From Actinoplanes sp. TBRC 11911 (GTDB taxonomy: Bacteria; Actinomycetota; Actinomycetes; Mycobacteriales; Micromonosporaceae): a stretch of 64,000 nt of DNA. The notes below the pieces were generated by a model. The model searched no databases and was not told the DNA's origin. It was given only the letters and a program-made list of their open reading frames with translations. The stretch spans positions 62,001-126,000 of the forward strand of contig NZ_JABBNC010000003.1 of the NCBI RefSeq assembly GCF_012933445.1, given 5' to 3'. The translations under genes and the position numbers were made by a program. This document shows positions 41,701-49,490 of this stretch, piece by piece (the first letter of the stretch is position 1; every line of letters starts with the position of its first letter).

Positions 41701-43343
41701 TCGGTCTCGCGTGCTCGCTCCGGCGCTGTCTCGGCGACCCACGCTCCGACCGCGGCGGCCTGGAACATCGGGAGGTCGGCCGTCTCCGGTGCACGACGGC
41801 GGCCACCCCGCGACGGCTTGCCACCGAACAGCGGGTCATCACCGGCCGCGTCACCCAACGAGCCGGGGAAGCTGAGCGGCTCGCCCGGCCCCGACTCGGC
41901 ATGCCGTGGCGAGCGCGCCAGGAAATTGGCGGCGGAAAGGCCGCCGGCCTCGGGCGAAATCGGCTCCACAGCAGGCACCAAAACGGGCCCAGCGGAGGTC
42001 ATCGGAACAGGAGCCACGGAAGGCGCCGAAACAGGCCCGACGGGAGGCGTCGAAATCGGCACGGCCGAGGGTGCGAAAACACGCGCAACGGACGCCGGCG
42101 AAACCGGCGCAATCGATGGCGGCGAAACCGGCGCGGCATCCGAAGGCGTCGAAACCGGGCCACCCAAAGGCGTCGAAACCGGCACGTCCGAACGCTCCGA
42201 AACGGACGGAGCAGATGCGGCCGAAGGCGACGACCCAGGCTCAGCCGAAGGCGACGACCCAGGCCCGGCCGAAGGCGACGACCCAGGCCCGGCCGAAGAC
42301 ACCGGAACAGACTCACCCGCGGGCGACGAAGCGGGCTCAGCCGAAGACGATGAAGCTGGCGCAGCCAAAGGGGACAAAACAGACCCCGGCCGATCCCCGG
42401 ACAACGCCGAAGCCGCCGGCGACACCACATCATCCGCAACAGCGCCGGACCCCGCACCGGCCCCGACCAGCGCCGGCGTCCGCACTGGCGGCCAGCTCAA
42501 CCCCGCTGGCGAGATCGACGCCAGCGGAGGCGACGCGGGCAGCGCCGGCCGTGCCGCGTCCGCCAGCGTCTCGGGCCGGTGCGCCCCGACCACCCGAGAC
42601 CCGGACTTCTTCACCGCGACCGGCAGCGGCGCGCCGATCTTCGCGACCAGGTCCTGCACGTGCTGCGGCTCGACCACGTAGATGACCTCGCGGCGGCGCG
42701 CCGGCCAGGCCAGCACGACCAGCCCGACCATCACCAGCAGCGTGCCCAGGGTGAGCAGGCCCCACGTGCTGGAGTTCAGCCAGCCGGGCCGCAGCTCGAC
42801 CGACGTCGTCACGTGCAGCACGGGGCTCGCGGCGGGGCTCATCACGACCAGGCTGTACGGGCCGCCGCGCACCGATCCGGGCGACCAGGCGATGCTTCCG
42901 TCCACGTCGGTACGCGTCCAGAACGCGGCCTGCGCCGGGTACAGCACCGGCGGATGGGCGCCGGGCACCACCGTCGTGGTCACCGGCAACGCCCCGGTGC
43001 CGATGTCGACCGAGCCGACGGTGCTGTGCGGGACGCCGGACAGGTACGCGGCGACCGCGGCGCTCGGGCCGATGCCGACGAAGGCCGGCCCGTTCGCGGT
43101 CCGGGCCGTCAACCGCAGCTGCGTGTCGCCGATCCGGGTGAACGGTGCGTCCGAGCGCAGCAGCCGATCCACGTCCTGGACCACCACGGCGTACCCGGGG
43201 GTGGAAAGGTTTTGCAGTTCGCCGCTGAACGCGCCGCCCTGGTCGCGGTGCTGCAAGGCCACCCAGAGGGCGGCTCCGGCGACGAGCGCCGGCAAGCCGA
43301 TGGTCAGCAGCAGCATCCCGAGAATCGTGCGGAACAACCGCAT
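38769..43343 (-). CDS. 1524-residue membrane-anchored protein with a very long low-complexity tail
   Basis: An ordered N-terminus has a first transmembrane helix (about 7-30), an extracytoplasmic domain (40-195: LQNLSTPGYAVVVQDVDRLL, GVPHSTVGSVDIGTGALPVT) and a second helix (about 198-215). From residue 240 on the chain is cytoplasmic and almost entirely Ala/Ser/Pro/Thr with short repeats (PAAAAPAAAAPAAAA, SAEPGSSPSA, GGRPAQSETVAAGRSAQSE), then Lys/Ala/Thr/Pro histone-H1-like sequence (AKATPANAAKAKATPAKPAG). The last 50 residues look ordered (GYQKEAAELFASAQRRRRTT, NVGDLPLIPEIHPP). GGGGGAG precedes the ATG. The basic tail could bind nucleic acid or polymer; function unknown. Confidence 0.8.
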   Translation of the reverse strand: MRLFRTILGMLLLTIGLPALVAGAALWVALQHRDQGGAFSGELQNLSTPGYAVVVQDVDRLLRSDAPFTRIGDTQLRLTARTANGPAFVGIGPSAAVAAYLSGVPHSTVGSVDIGTGALPVTTTVVPGAHPPVLYPAQAAFWTRTDVDGSIAWSPGSVRGGPYSLVVMSPAASPVLHVTTSVELRPGWLNSSTWGLLTLGTLLVMVGLVVLAWPARRREVIYVVEPQHVQDLVAKIGAPLPVAVKKSGSRVVGAHRPETLADAARPALPASPPLASISPAGLSWPPVRTPALVGAGAGSGAVADDVVSPAASALSGDRPGSVLSPLAAPASSSSAEPASSPAGESVPVSSAGPGSSPSAGPGSSPSAEPGSSPSAASAPSVSERSDVPVSTPLGGPVSTPSDAAPVSPPSIAPVSPASVARVFAPSAVPISTPPVGPVSAPSVAPVPMTSAGPVLVPAVEPISPEAGGLSAANFLARSPRHAESGPGEPLSFPGSLGDAAGDDPLFGGKPSRGGRRRAPETADLPMFQAAAVGAWVAETAPERARETEARAAARMAEAAKRRTPDAPADAPTARHSAEASEIPPVDAVAAAYAAGAADARAIRGDVVAAEPTPEVTSEVTRDPRLAVQRVSVVTGPNATDWMATGLTRADSPRVGGPSSRGSAPQTGISPAAGGKSPAATQTGLRPAVPPTASGGRPATGADAGSGGARRRRTAPAPGSATAAPAAAAPAAAAPAAAAPAAAAADSAPTSGSAADTLAPGSAAAAPAAAASVPTSSSATAIPAPGSAGAVPASGLRAGAPAPGSAAESAVASAAASVRPADSSDLAALSDGAERGDLAATADLSESSPNASASAPAATRTGSTGTRRPRAESGAEAPPASASGQARPTSNAGPARPASTGGQARPASGSGQDGSTAPAPPRPVVPRPAPTRPVVPAPARPSTPDRPTSPEPAAATAAGEPATAEAHPHAPRVSGITPGGHAPGPVSSSPALVTPAPAEVTAAMRSVARRERLSPEVVPLNGAASAEDPESQPQSPTMRAAAEGQARSGADDQSRRAPRVAASRPAQSETVVGSRSAQSETVVGGRPAQSETVAAGRSAQSEVVAAGRPAQSEAQHGNGARVTESLRPSEAPAQRHGPVPEFQTGEAAVVHTPTNTAEAVELDAGEEAGSARGPERPGRLFAQAQARVEGNLETASSGKLPSFAAGRPAPAAWRKAAESVAARAAKPEPGTAAKPQPEAARKSTPKTATKSEPTTAAAPKTTRAKSAGKDPEKAVPAKKASVAAKSSTRSATTSKAPAAKATPDTTTSPTRSTSPKSVSAAASPTRKATPAKPEPLGATPAADVLPADGSTSATATTSTRPGPAKSTTAAAPTPTKPTPAKAAPTRAAKATSASATRATPASATKSTPGSAAKTASTNAAKATPANAAKAKATPAKPAGSAPKPKPAKTGTASKTTGPVAAAAKTPPTTTTSLSGYQKEAAELFASAQRRRRTTNVGDLPLIPEIHPPTSEPIRRRRSSPPSDPQ

Positions 43344-43428
43344 CTGTTTCTCCCCCTAGTCTCAGGCCATACTTTGTTGACCATACAGATCCAAATACCC
43401 CTAAAGTGGTCAAAACGCTGATAACAAC

Positions 43429-43457
43429 GGCCCGGCCCTCATAAAGAGGACCGGGCC
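43429..43457 (-). terminator. hairpin terminator of the CopC-CopD gene
   Basis: GGCCCGGCCCTC (43429-43440) pairs with GAGGACCGGGCC (43446-43457), one mismatch, 5-base loop; T-rich bases follow on the minus strand. It lies 18 bases beyond the stop. Confidence 0.75.
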
Positions 43458-43474
43458 GAATAAAGCCGGAGAAG

Positions 43475-45136
43475 CTACTTGACCGTTGCCGTCATCGTCA
43501 CCGTGGACTCGTCGATGTCCGAGGTACGGGCGGTGAACTTGAACGTCCAGTCGCCGGCCTGGGGCAGCGCGATGTCGCCGACCGCGTGGAAGTCGGTGAG
43601 GCGCAGCAGCGGGATCGCAATGGGCTCGATCCCCTTGGCCGGGAGCGCCGCCGTCCCGCTCCATTCCACGACGGTGAGCGGTTTGTTGTCCGGCGTGTAG
43701 GCGTACAGGTGCATGGAATTGTTGCCCACGGTGGCCGGGAAGATGTCCACCTGCAGCGCCATGTTCTGGCTGGTCAGGGTGCGTGAGACGGTGGTGTCGG
43801 TGGCGCTCTGCTCGGCGGCCTCGGCGGTGCGCGGCGGCGGGATCTGGACCAGCGCCGAGGTCACCCCGATGATCACCGCGGTGACCGCCAGCTCGGCGAA
43901 CACCAGGCGGCGCAGACCTCCGGAGCGCCGTTCGGCCGTACGCTTCACCACCGAACGCCGGGAGAACCAGGCGACCCCGAGCACCGATCCGGCGAGCGCG
44001 ACCTTCACCAGAATCAGCAGCCCGTACGTGCTGGTGAAGAACCCGGTCAGCGAGGACACCTCGATCAGCGCCTGCACGACGCCGGCCAGGATCAGCGCGG
44101 ACACCGAGGTGGCCGCCCAGCGCGACCAGATCGGCAGGATCGCGCCCAGCTCACGCTCGTTGGCCTGACGCAGCAGGAACAGGCCCAGCATGATCAGGCC
44201 GCCCACCCAGATCGAGGCCGCGGCCAGGTGGATCGCGTCGACCACCACCGAGACGCCGGCCACCGGGGAGGCGGTCGGGTGCCCGGTCAGCGGCCAGGTG
44301 GCCAGCGCGCCGACGCCGAGCACGCCGAGCAGCGCCAGGTCGGTCTTGGACTCGTTGCCGTCGCCGCGCAGCAGCGTGCGGAGCAGGAACGCGGCCGCCG
44401 CGATCACGCCGAGCCGGACCAGCATGACCGCGCCGAATGTGCTGCCCAGCACGTCACGGAGGTCACCGAGGCGTACGTCCCAGAGCTTGGTGCCGAGTGT
44501 GTAGGGCACCTGCAGCCAGATGGCCACCAGCGTGCTGAAGATGATCAGGCCGACGCCGGTCCAGACCAGGCGGGCCGGGCCGCGGCGGCTGAGCCGGTGC
44601 GGCCAGAGCAGCGCGAGCACCAGGGCCGGGCCGATGAGCAGGATCAGGCCGGCGTACCCGAGGTATTTGCCGACCGGGATCAGCCCGCGGACCACCGGGT
44701 CGACCTTGGTGTCGTTCACGGTCGCGGTGGGCGGCGTGGACGCGGCCCCCACCGAGAAGGTGATCGTGCCGCCGACCGGGTGGCTGTCCGCCGAGACCAC
44801 GCGATAACTGACCAGGTACGTGCCGCGCCCCCCACCCGACCGCAACGGAATCGTGACGGCCGAACCGTCGGAGGTCGGGTTACCGGCGTCGGCGCGCGAG
44901 CTGTCGGGCGCCAGCACCTGGATCTTGCCGGGGATGAGCTGGATGGATTCGCTGAAGGTGAGGGTCACCTTGTTGGGCGCGTCCGGCACGATCGTCCCGT
45001 TCGCCGGATCGCTCGCGACCAGCGCGGCGTGCGCGCTCGCCGGACCGGCCGGGCCGAAGAGCACGAACAACAGCCCTATCAGGGAGCCCCCGAGGGCCGC
45101 GAAGAGCCGGCGTCGATCAACCGTCATGGTGGTCAT
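43475..45136 (-). CDS. CopC-CopD fusion, copper resistance/import membrane protein (YcnJ-like)
   Basis: About 553 residues from ATG 45136 (second ATG at 45127). After the signal peptide the mature protein starts HAALVASDPANGTIV with the N-terminal His of CopC copper sites; the CopC beta-sandwich continues (VTLTFSESIQLIPGKIQVLA, VSYRVVSADSHPVGGTITFS). Eight or so transmembrane helices of the CopD domain follow (ALATWPLTGHPTASPVAGVS, VVVDAIHLAAASIWVGGLIM), then a C-terminal extracytoplasmic domain (LQVDIFPATVGNNSMHLYAY). It binds and moves copper across the membrane. Divergent from an ECF sigma gene with which it shares a promoter motif. Confidence 0.92.
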   Translation of the reverse strand: MTTMTVDRRRLFAALGGSLIGLLFVLFGPAGPASAHAALVASDPANGTIVPDAPNKVTLTFSESIQLIPGKIQVLAPDSSRADAGNPTSDGSAVTIPLRSGGGRGTYLVSYRVVSADSHPVGGTITFSVGAASTPPTATVNDTKVDPVVRGLIPVGKYLGYAGLILLIGPALVLALLWPHRLSRRGPARLVWTGVGLIIFSTLVAIWLQVPYTLGTKLWDVRLGDLRDVLGSTFGAVMLVRLGVIAAAAFLLRTLLRGDGNESKTDLALLGVLGVGALATWPLTGHPTASPVAGVSVVVDAIHLAAASIWVGGLIMLGLFLLRQANERELGAILPIWSRWAATSVSALILAGVVQALIEVSSLTGFFTSTYGLLILVKVALAGSVLGVAWFSRRSVVKRTAERRSGGLRRLVFAELAVTAVIIGVTSALVQIPPPRTAEAAEQSATDTTVSRTLTSQNMALQVDIFPATVGNNSMHLYAYTPDNKPLTVVEWSGTAALPAKGIEPIAIPLLRLTDFHAVGDIALPQAGDWTFKFTARTSDIDESTVTMTATVK

Positions 45137-45171
45137 GCTGCCCGTTCTGCTGAGTGTTCCTCGACGGTGGG

Positions 45172-45199
45172 TAGTCGGCCGAAAGGCGGGGATGGTTCC
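45172..45199 (-). promoter_or_regulatory. ECF-type promoter of the CopC-CopD gene
   Basis: On the minus strand GGAACC (45199-45194) is followed after exactly 16 bases by CGACTA (45177-45172). The same -35, spacing and -10 occur before the MauE-like gene at 45823-45850. The predicted transcript would begin about 28 bases before the ATG at 45136. Confidence 0.65.
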
Positions 45200-45228
45200 C
45201 AGCACGCATCCGCGTACCATCTCCGTTC

Positions 45229-45777
45229 ATGACCGTGGGTGACGATGGCCTGGACGAGACCACCGAGCTTGCCCTGGCGGCGGCCGAAGGCGACCCGATC
45301 GCGCAGTCGGCCTTCGTGAAGGCCACGCAAACGGACGTCTGGCGGTTCACCGCGGCCCTGGTGGACCCGGGCGTTGCCGACGATCTCACCCAGGAAACTT
45401 ACCTAAGGGCGTTCCGGTCTTTAAGCGCCTTTGAGGGACGATCGAGCGTACGCACGTGGTTGCTCGGCATCGCGCGACGGACTTGCGCCGATCATCTGCG
45501 GGCCGTGATCCGCCGTCGCCGGCTGGACGCCCGGCTGGCCGCGCAGGCGTGGACCGATCTGCCGGCCCCCGACCCGGCGCACCGGTTGACCACCGCCGAT
45601 CTGCTGAGCCGGTTGAGTGAGGACAGGCGTACGGCGTTCGTGCTCACTCAGGTCATGGGCCTGTCGTACGCCGAGGCGGCCGAGGTGGAAGAGGTACCGG
45701 TCGGCACGATCCGGTCGCGGGTGGCGCGGGCACGCGACGAGCTGGTGACCCTGGTCGCGGAGGCACAAGCCGTCTGA
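45229..45777 (+). CDS. ECF sigma factor (SigC-like)
   Basis: A 182-residue sigma-70 family protein. Region 2 includes TDVWRFTAALVDPGVADDLT and QETYLRAFRSLSAFEGRSSV with RTWLLGIARRTCADHLR; region 4 includes RTAFVLTQVMGLSYAEAAEV and EEVPVGTIRSRVARARDELV. The sequence and linkage to copper genes resemble SigC of mycobacteria and relatives. No anti-sigma gene is adjacent. It likely reads the GGAACC-N16-CGACTA promoters flanking it, thereby driving CopC-CopD and the thiol-redox genes downstream; this is inference. Confidence 0.9.
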   Translation: MTVGDDGLDETTELALAAAEGDPIAQSAFVKATQTDVWRFTAALVDPGVADDLTQETYLRAFRSLSAFEGRSSVRTWLLGIARRTCADHLRAVIRRRRLDARLAAQAWTDLPAPDPAHRLTTADLLSRLSEDRRTAFVLTQVMGLSYAEAAEVEEVPVGTIRSRVARARDELVTLVAEAQAV

Positions 45778-45822
45778 CAGCCAGTCTCCAGGACTTACAC
45801 AGGAACCCGCGCACAATGGAGG

Positions 45823-45850
45823 GGAACCGGCACCACCGCGGCACCGACTA
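45823..45850 (+). promoter_or_regulatory. ECF-type promoter of the MauE/DsbA operon
   Basis: GGAACC (45823-45828), a 16-base spacer, then CGACTA (45845-45850), identical in both elements and spacing to the CopC-CopD promoter. The GTG start at 45858 lies 7 bases downstream, so the mRNA is probably leaderless. Confidence 0.65.
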
Positions 45851-45857
45851 AGTAGGC

Positions 45858-46355
45858 GTGACCATGGAAACGAGGCAGTCTGCCCGGGTGACGGCCGCTT
45901 GGCCGTGGATCTCGACAGTTGCCCGAATCGGACTCGCGGCGGTATTTCTCGTCGCGGGCGGGCTGAAAGTGACCGACCTCGCAGGCTCGGGGCGCGCCGT
46001 CAACGCGTACCGCCTCATGGATTTTGACACCGCACGTGTGATCGGCGCCATCCAGCCGTTCGTGGAGATCGCCATCGGCCTGCTTCTGCTGGTCGGGATC
46101 GCGGTGCGGCTCAGCGCGATCATCGGGGCGATCGTCATGGTGATCTACATCGCGGGCATCGCCTCGGTGTGGGCCCGTGGCCTGCAGATCGACTGCGGCT
46201 GTTTCAGCAAGGGCGGCTCGCTGGCCGCCGGGCAGAACACCCAGTACGGCTCGGACATCCTGCGCGACGTGGGGTTCCTGGTCCTCGCGTCCATAGTGCT
46301 GATCAAGCCGCGGACCCGGTTCTCACTTGATGGTGCTTTGTTGGGAGAACGATGA
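45858..46355 (+). CDS. MauE/DoxX-family redox membrane protein
   Basis: A 165-residue protein with four transmembrane helices (IGLAAVFLVAGGLKVTDLAG, IQPFVEIAIGLLLLVGIAVR, IIGAIVMVIYIAGIASVWAR and a C-terminal helix). Between helices three and four is LQIDCGCFSKGG, the CxC motif of MauE-like proteins that shuttle electrons to extracytoplasmic thiol-disulfide partners. GTG 45858 is chosen as start because the ECF promoter ends 7 bases before it; an ATG at 45864 is an alternative. The stop overlaps the DsbA-like start as ATGA, so they probably work together. Confidence 0.82.
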   Translation: MTMETRQSARVTAAWPWISTVARIGLAAVFLVAGGLKVTDLAGSGRAVNAYRLMDFDTARVIGAIQPFVEIAIGLLLLVGIAVRLSAIIGAIVMVIYIAGIASVWARGLQIDCGCFSKGGSLAAGQNTQYGSDILRDVGFLVLASIVLIKPRTRFSLDGALLGER

Positions 46356-47098
46356 GCAAGACTGCCGCGCGTCAGCGCGCTAACGCTCGGCGGATAGTCG
46401 AGCAGCAAAAGGCCGCCGATCGACGCCGCCGGGTAACGCTCTGGACCACGGTGGCGGTCGTATTAGTGCTGGTGATCGCGGGACTGGTCGGCTGGAGCCA
46501 GTTCTCCAACCAGCAGAGCGACACGGCGGCGAAGCTGGTCACACCCAGCGTGGCGGTCGATCAGGGCACCGCGTTCAAGGTGGGGACCGGACCGGTGCAG
46601 GTGGATCTGTACGAGGACTTCCAGTGCCCGATCTGTAACGAGTTCGAGCACTCGACCGGGGCCACGGTGGCGCAGCTGGTCAGCCAGCACAAGATCACTG
46701 TCTTCTACCACCCGGTGTCGATCTTGGACCGTGAGTCGAACGGCACCGAGTACTCGACCCGGTCGGCCGGGGCCGCGGCCGCCGCCGCCGAGGGTGGCAA
46801 GTTCATCGAATACCACAACGCGCTCTACCAGAACCAGCCGGCGGAGGGCAGCGACGGTCTCACCAACGCGCAGCTGATCGACCTCGGCAAGACGGTGGGA
46901 CTGGGCACCGCGTTCGCGAACGCCGTCAACAACAAGACATACGACGCGTGGGCCGCGAAGGCGACCGACACGTTCTCGGCCCGCGGATACAACGGCACCC
47001 CGACGATCCTGGTCGCCGGCAAGGTCGTGCAGGGTCCCAACCAGACGCTGCCCACGACCGCGGTCTTCACCCAGGCCGTGACCCAGGCCGGCGCGTGA
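46352..47098 (+). CDS. membrane-anchored DsbA-like thiol-disulfide oxidoreductase
   Basis: A 248-residue protein: basic cytoplasmic N-terminus, one transmembrane anchor (29-49, WTTVAVVLVLVIAGLVGWSQ), then an extracytoplasmic thioredoxin fold with active-site CPIC (Cys92, Cys95; YEDFQCPICNEFE) and the cis-Pro loop GTPTILVAGK. It should oxidise or isomerise disulfides in exported proteins. ATGA overlap with the MauE-like gene suggests that protein recycles it; GTGA overlap with the next gene continues the operon. Confidence 0.92.
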   Translation: MSKTAARQRANARRIVEQQKAADRRRRVTLWTTVAVVLVLVIAGLVGWSQFSNQQSDTAAKLVTPSVAVDQGTAFKVGTGPVQVDLYEDFQCPICNEFEHSTGATVAQLVSQHKITVFYHPVSILDRESNGTEYSTRSAGAAAAAAEGGKFIEYHNALYQNQPAEGSDGLTNAQLIDLGKTVGLGTAFANAVNNKTYDAWAAKATDTFSARGYNGTPTILVAGKVVQGPNQTLPTTAVFTQAVTQAGA

Positions 47099-48057
47099 GG
47101 CTCCTTCTGCTGGCGGGGGTCGTCGGTGCGATTGTCGCGCCGGCGACCCCCGCTTTCGCACACGGCGGGGACACGCCGTCGGCCACCGCGTATCGGACCG
47201 CGGTCACCGGGGTCACGCTGGACGGTGTGTCGGTGCGGGTGGTCGAGGCCGGAGCGCGGCTCGAACTGCGCAACACGACCGGGCACTCGGTCGAGATCCT
47301 CGGGTATTCCGGCGAGCCGTACCTCGATGTCCGCGCGGACGGGACCTGGCAGAACGTGAACTCGCCGGCGGCGTACATCAATGAAACGCTGAGCGGCGAC
47401 ACGTCCGTGCCCGCGTCCGCCGACCCGACCGCGCCGCCCGCCTGGCGCAAGATCTCCTCGGCGACCACCGTCCGCTGGCATGATCAGCGGACGCATTGGT
47501 TGTCGGCCGTTCCGCCCGTCGCCGCCGCCGACCCCTCGCAGAGTCATCGGTTGCGCGATTGGGAAGTGCCGTTGCGCGTGCAGACCTCGGCTTATTCGAT
47601 CCGGGGGACGCTCGATTGGCTGCCCCCGCCGCGTACGTGGATGTGGTGGGTTGGCGCCCTTTTTGTCTTTGCTGTCGCTTTTTTTGCCTTTTTCCGGATA
47701 TCGCCGCTGATTGTCGGTCTTGCTCCTCTTGCGTACGCCTTGACGCGCGCGCTGGACGGCGGCAGCACACCGATCGTGGTGGTCCTCGCGGGGGTGCTCG
47801 CGATCGCCGCCGCGTACTGGAATCCGCCCTTCTACGTCGCGCTTTCCGGAGCGGCGGTGGCCCTGTTCGGCGGCTTCGCGGAAGCCGGCGTGCTCGGCGC
47901 CGCGGTGGTCCCGCACGCCGGTCCCGGCTGGCTCGCGCGGGTCTTCGTCATCGTCGCGATCGGGGGCGGCGCGGCCATGGCATTGAGGGGCGTGTTGCGG
48001 CTCCGCGCTGCCCTCAACGACACAACAGTTGCGGGATATCGTCTGTCGCATGACTGA
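47095..48057 (+). CDS. exported/membrane hypothetical in the copper/thiol operon
   Basis: A 320-residue protein from GTG 47095, overlapping the DsbA-like stop as GTGA. A signal peptide (ending TPAFA) leaves a mature N-terminus HGGDTPSATAYRTAVTGVTL with a His at position one, as in CopC-like copper proteins. A beta-rich extracytoplasmic domain follows (VRVVEAGARLELRNTTGHSV, later ISSATTVRWHDQRTHW), then about four to five transmembrane helices (MWWVGALFVFAVAFFAFFRI and on). A role in copper handling fits the context but is not shown. Overlaps the bcp gene by 8 bases. Confidence 0.72.
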   Translation: MRLLLLAGVVGAIVAPATPAFAHGGDTPSATAYRTAVTGVTLDGVSVRVVEAGARLELRNTTGHSVEILGYSGEPYLDVRADGTWQNVNSPAAYINETLSGDTSVPASADPTAPPAWRKISSATTVRWHDQRTHWLSAVPPVAAADPSQSHRLRDWEVPLRVQTSAYSIRGTLDWLPPPRTWMWWVGALFVFAVAFFAFFRISPLIVGLAPLAYALTRALDGGSTPIVVVLAGVLAIAAAYWNPPFYVALSGAAVALFGGFAEAGVLGAAVVPHAGPGWLARVFVIVAIGGGAAMALRGVLRLRAALNDTTVAGYRLSHD

Positions 48058-48526
48058 CTCCGTTCGACTGTCCCCCGGCGACGCGGCCCCCGAGTTTTCG
48101 CTGCCCACCGACAATGGCGACCGGCTCACGCTGAAGGATCTGCGTGGCCGCAAGGTCGTGCTGTACGCCTACCCGGCCGCCATGACCCCCGGGTGCACCA
48201 CCGAGGCCTGCGACTTCCGCGACAACCTGGGCTCGCTGCAGGCCGCCGGCTACGAGGTGGTCGGCATCTCCCCCGACAAGCCGGCCAAGCTGGCCGAGTT
48301 CCGCGAGCACGACGCGATCACGTTCCCCCTGGTCAGCGACGAGGACAAGAGCGTGCTGACCGCGTACGGGGCGTGGGGCGAAAAGCAGTCCTACGGCAAG
48401 ACGGTCACGGGTGTCATCCGCTCCACCTTCGTGATCGACGAGGACGGCCAGATCGAGCGCGCGCTGTACAACGTGAAGGCGACCGGCCACGTGGCCAAGC
48501 TGCGCCGCGATCTGGGAATCGACTGA
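48050..48526 (+). CDS. bcp: thioredoxin-dependent thiol peroxidase (Bcp/PrxQ)
   Basis: A 158-residue peroxiredoxin from ATG 48050. The active-site PAAMTPGCTTEACDFRD holds the peroxidatic Cys49 and, five residues on, Cys54, the resolving cysteine of two-cysteine PrxQ enzymes. Downstream VGISPDKPAKLAEFREHD and GVIRSTFVIDEDGQIERALY complete the fold. It reduces hydroperoxides with thioredoxin. The start overlaps the preceding gene by 8 bases, so it belongs to the same transcription unit. Confidence 0.94.
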   Translation: MTDSVRLSPGDAAPEFSLPTDNGDRLTLKDLRGRKVVLYAYPAAMTPGCTTEACDFRDNLGSLQAAGYEVVGISPDKPAKLAEFREHDAITFPLVSDEDKSVLTAYGAWGEKQSYGKTVTGVIRSTFVIDEDGQIERALYNVKATGHVAKLRRDLGID

Positions 48527-48552
48527 GCCGTTTCCACTCCTGAAGGCCGCTC

Positions 48553-48575
48553 CTCTGCCGATAGAACCGGCAGAG
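48553..48575 (+). terminator. 8-bp hairpin after bcp
   Basis: CTCTGCCG (48553-48560) pairs with CGGCAGAG (48568-48575) around ATAGAAC, 27 bases after the bcp stop. A plausible end for the sigma-MauE-DsbA-bcp transcription unit. Confidence 0.6.
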
Positions 48576-48978
48576 TCATCGCCACAGGTCCCGGTCCCAC
48601 GGCGGCTGTCATGCGGCTCGATCCGCAAGGCGGCCGCCGTGTCGGTCATGCGGTCGGCGCTTCACGGGCCGGTCTGCAACATCAGGTTCATGGGATGTGC
48701 GGCTGAGGAGCGGGTCGGCCGCCCGTGTCGGCGGAGCTTATGTCCCTTACGCACCGCCCATACGTGACGCCTTCCCGGCCTGCCCCCCGCACGTCCCGCG
48801 TTGAGCGTGCGGCCCGCGGCACCCTGATCAGGGCGGTGCGGGCAACCACCGACGGCAATGTCTTGGCAGGTGCCGGGCCACGTAGTTGCCGGGTTCGCAA
48901 GCTGAAGTGGCCGACCAACCACGAGCACGACCGACCGTCTAAACTCTTGTCAACGCTTTGTCCTACGGGGCAAAACGG
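48576..48978. other. intergenic region before tRNA-Leu
   Basis: No protein gene with a ribosome binding site and sensible composition is seen on either strand. GTCTAAACTCTTG near 48935 may be the -10 region of the tRNA promoter. Confidence 0.5.
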
Positions 48979-49062
48979 GCGGGAGTGGCGAAATAGGCAG
49001 CCGCGCGGGTTTTAGGTGCCCGTGCCCGAAAGGGCGTGGGGGTTCAAGTCCCCCCTTCCGCA
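48979..49062 (+). tRNA. tRNA-Leu (TAG anticodon)
   Basis: A class II tRNA of 84 nt. Acceptor GCGGGAG pairs with CTTCCGC (one G-T), the anticodon arm is CGGGT-TTTAGGT-GCCCG with TAG anticodon, the long variable arm has GCCC-GAAA-GGGC, and the T-arm is GGGGG-TTCAAGT-CCCCC. It resembles bacterial tRNA-Leu(TAG) closely. No CCA is encoded. A tandem-repeat array starts about 110 bases downstream. Confidence 0.95.
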
Positions 49063-49170
49063 CTCGGCTGGGGCCGGAGTGTGTCCACGGAGTGCGTGGA
49101 CCTGGCAGCCTCGTTCCTGTGCGCGACTTCGTCGCGCGAAGCGGGGGCTTCGCCACCCGCACCCCCCGAA

Positions 49171-49490
49171 CAAAACCCCGTCACGTGGCGGGGCGGGGTG
49201 ACCCGGCGACTCACGAACCCAAAACCCCGTCACGTGGCAGGACCGGCGGCACCCGGCGACTCACGAACCCAAACCCCGTCACGTGGCAGGGCGGGCGGTA
49301 CCCGGCGACCCACGAACCCAAAACACCGTCGCGAGACGGGGCGGGCGGCACCCGGCGACCCACGAACCCAAAACACCGTCGCGAGACGGGGCGGGCGGCA
49401 CCCGGCGACCCACGAACCCAAAACACCGTCGCATGACGGGACGGGCGCGGCCGGGAGACTCGCAAACCAAACCCGGTCGCGTGGTGGATC
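49171..49490. repeat. 50-bp tandem repeat, about 7 copies
   Basis: CAAAACCCCGTCACGTGGC and variants recur near 49171, 49220, 49270, 49319, 49369, 49419 and 49467, with the linking ACCCGGCGACCCACGAACC also repeated. Neighbouring copies are nearly identical over the full 50 bases, so there are no unique spacers. Confidence 0.92.

Noticed and set aside
38938..42681. Several long plus-strand frames opposite the giant protein
   Set aside because: They mirror the Ala/Pro/Ser codons of the minus-strand repeats; the minus strand has the start, ribosome binding site and ordered ends.
48725..49015. 96-residue plus-strand ORF ending in tRNA-Leu
   Set aside because: It overlaps the tRNA, lacks a ribosome binding site and has random-like composition.
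49171..49490. CRISPR array
   Set aside because: The whole 50-bp unit repeats, so there are no unique spacers, and no cas genes are in the window.
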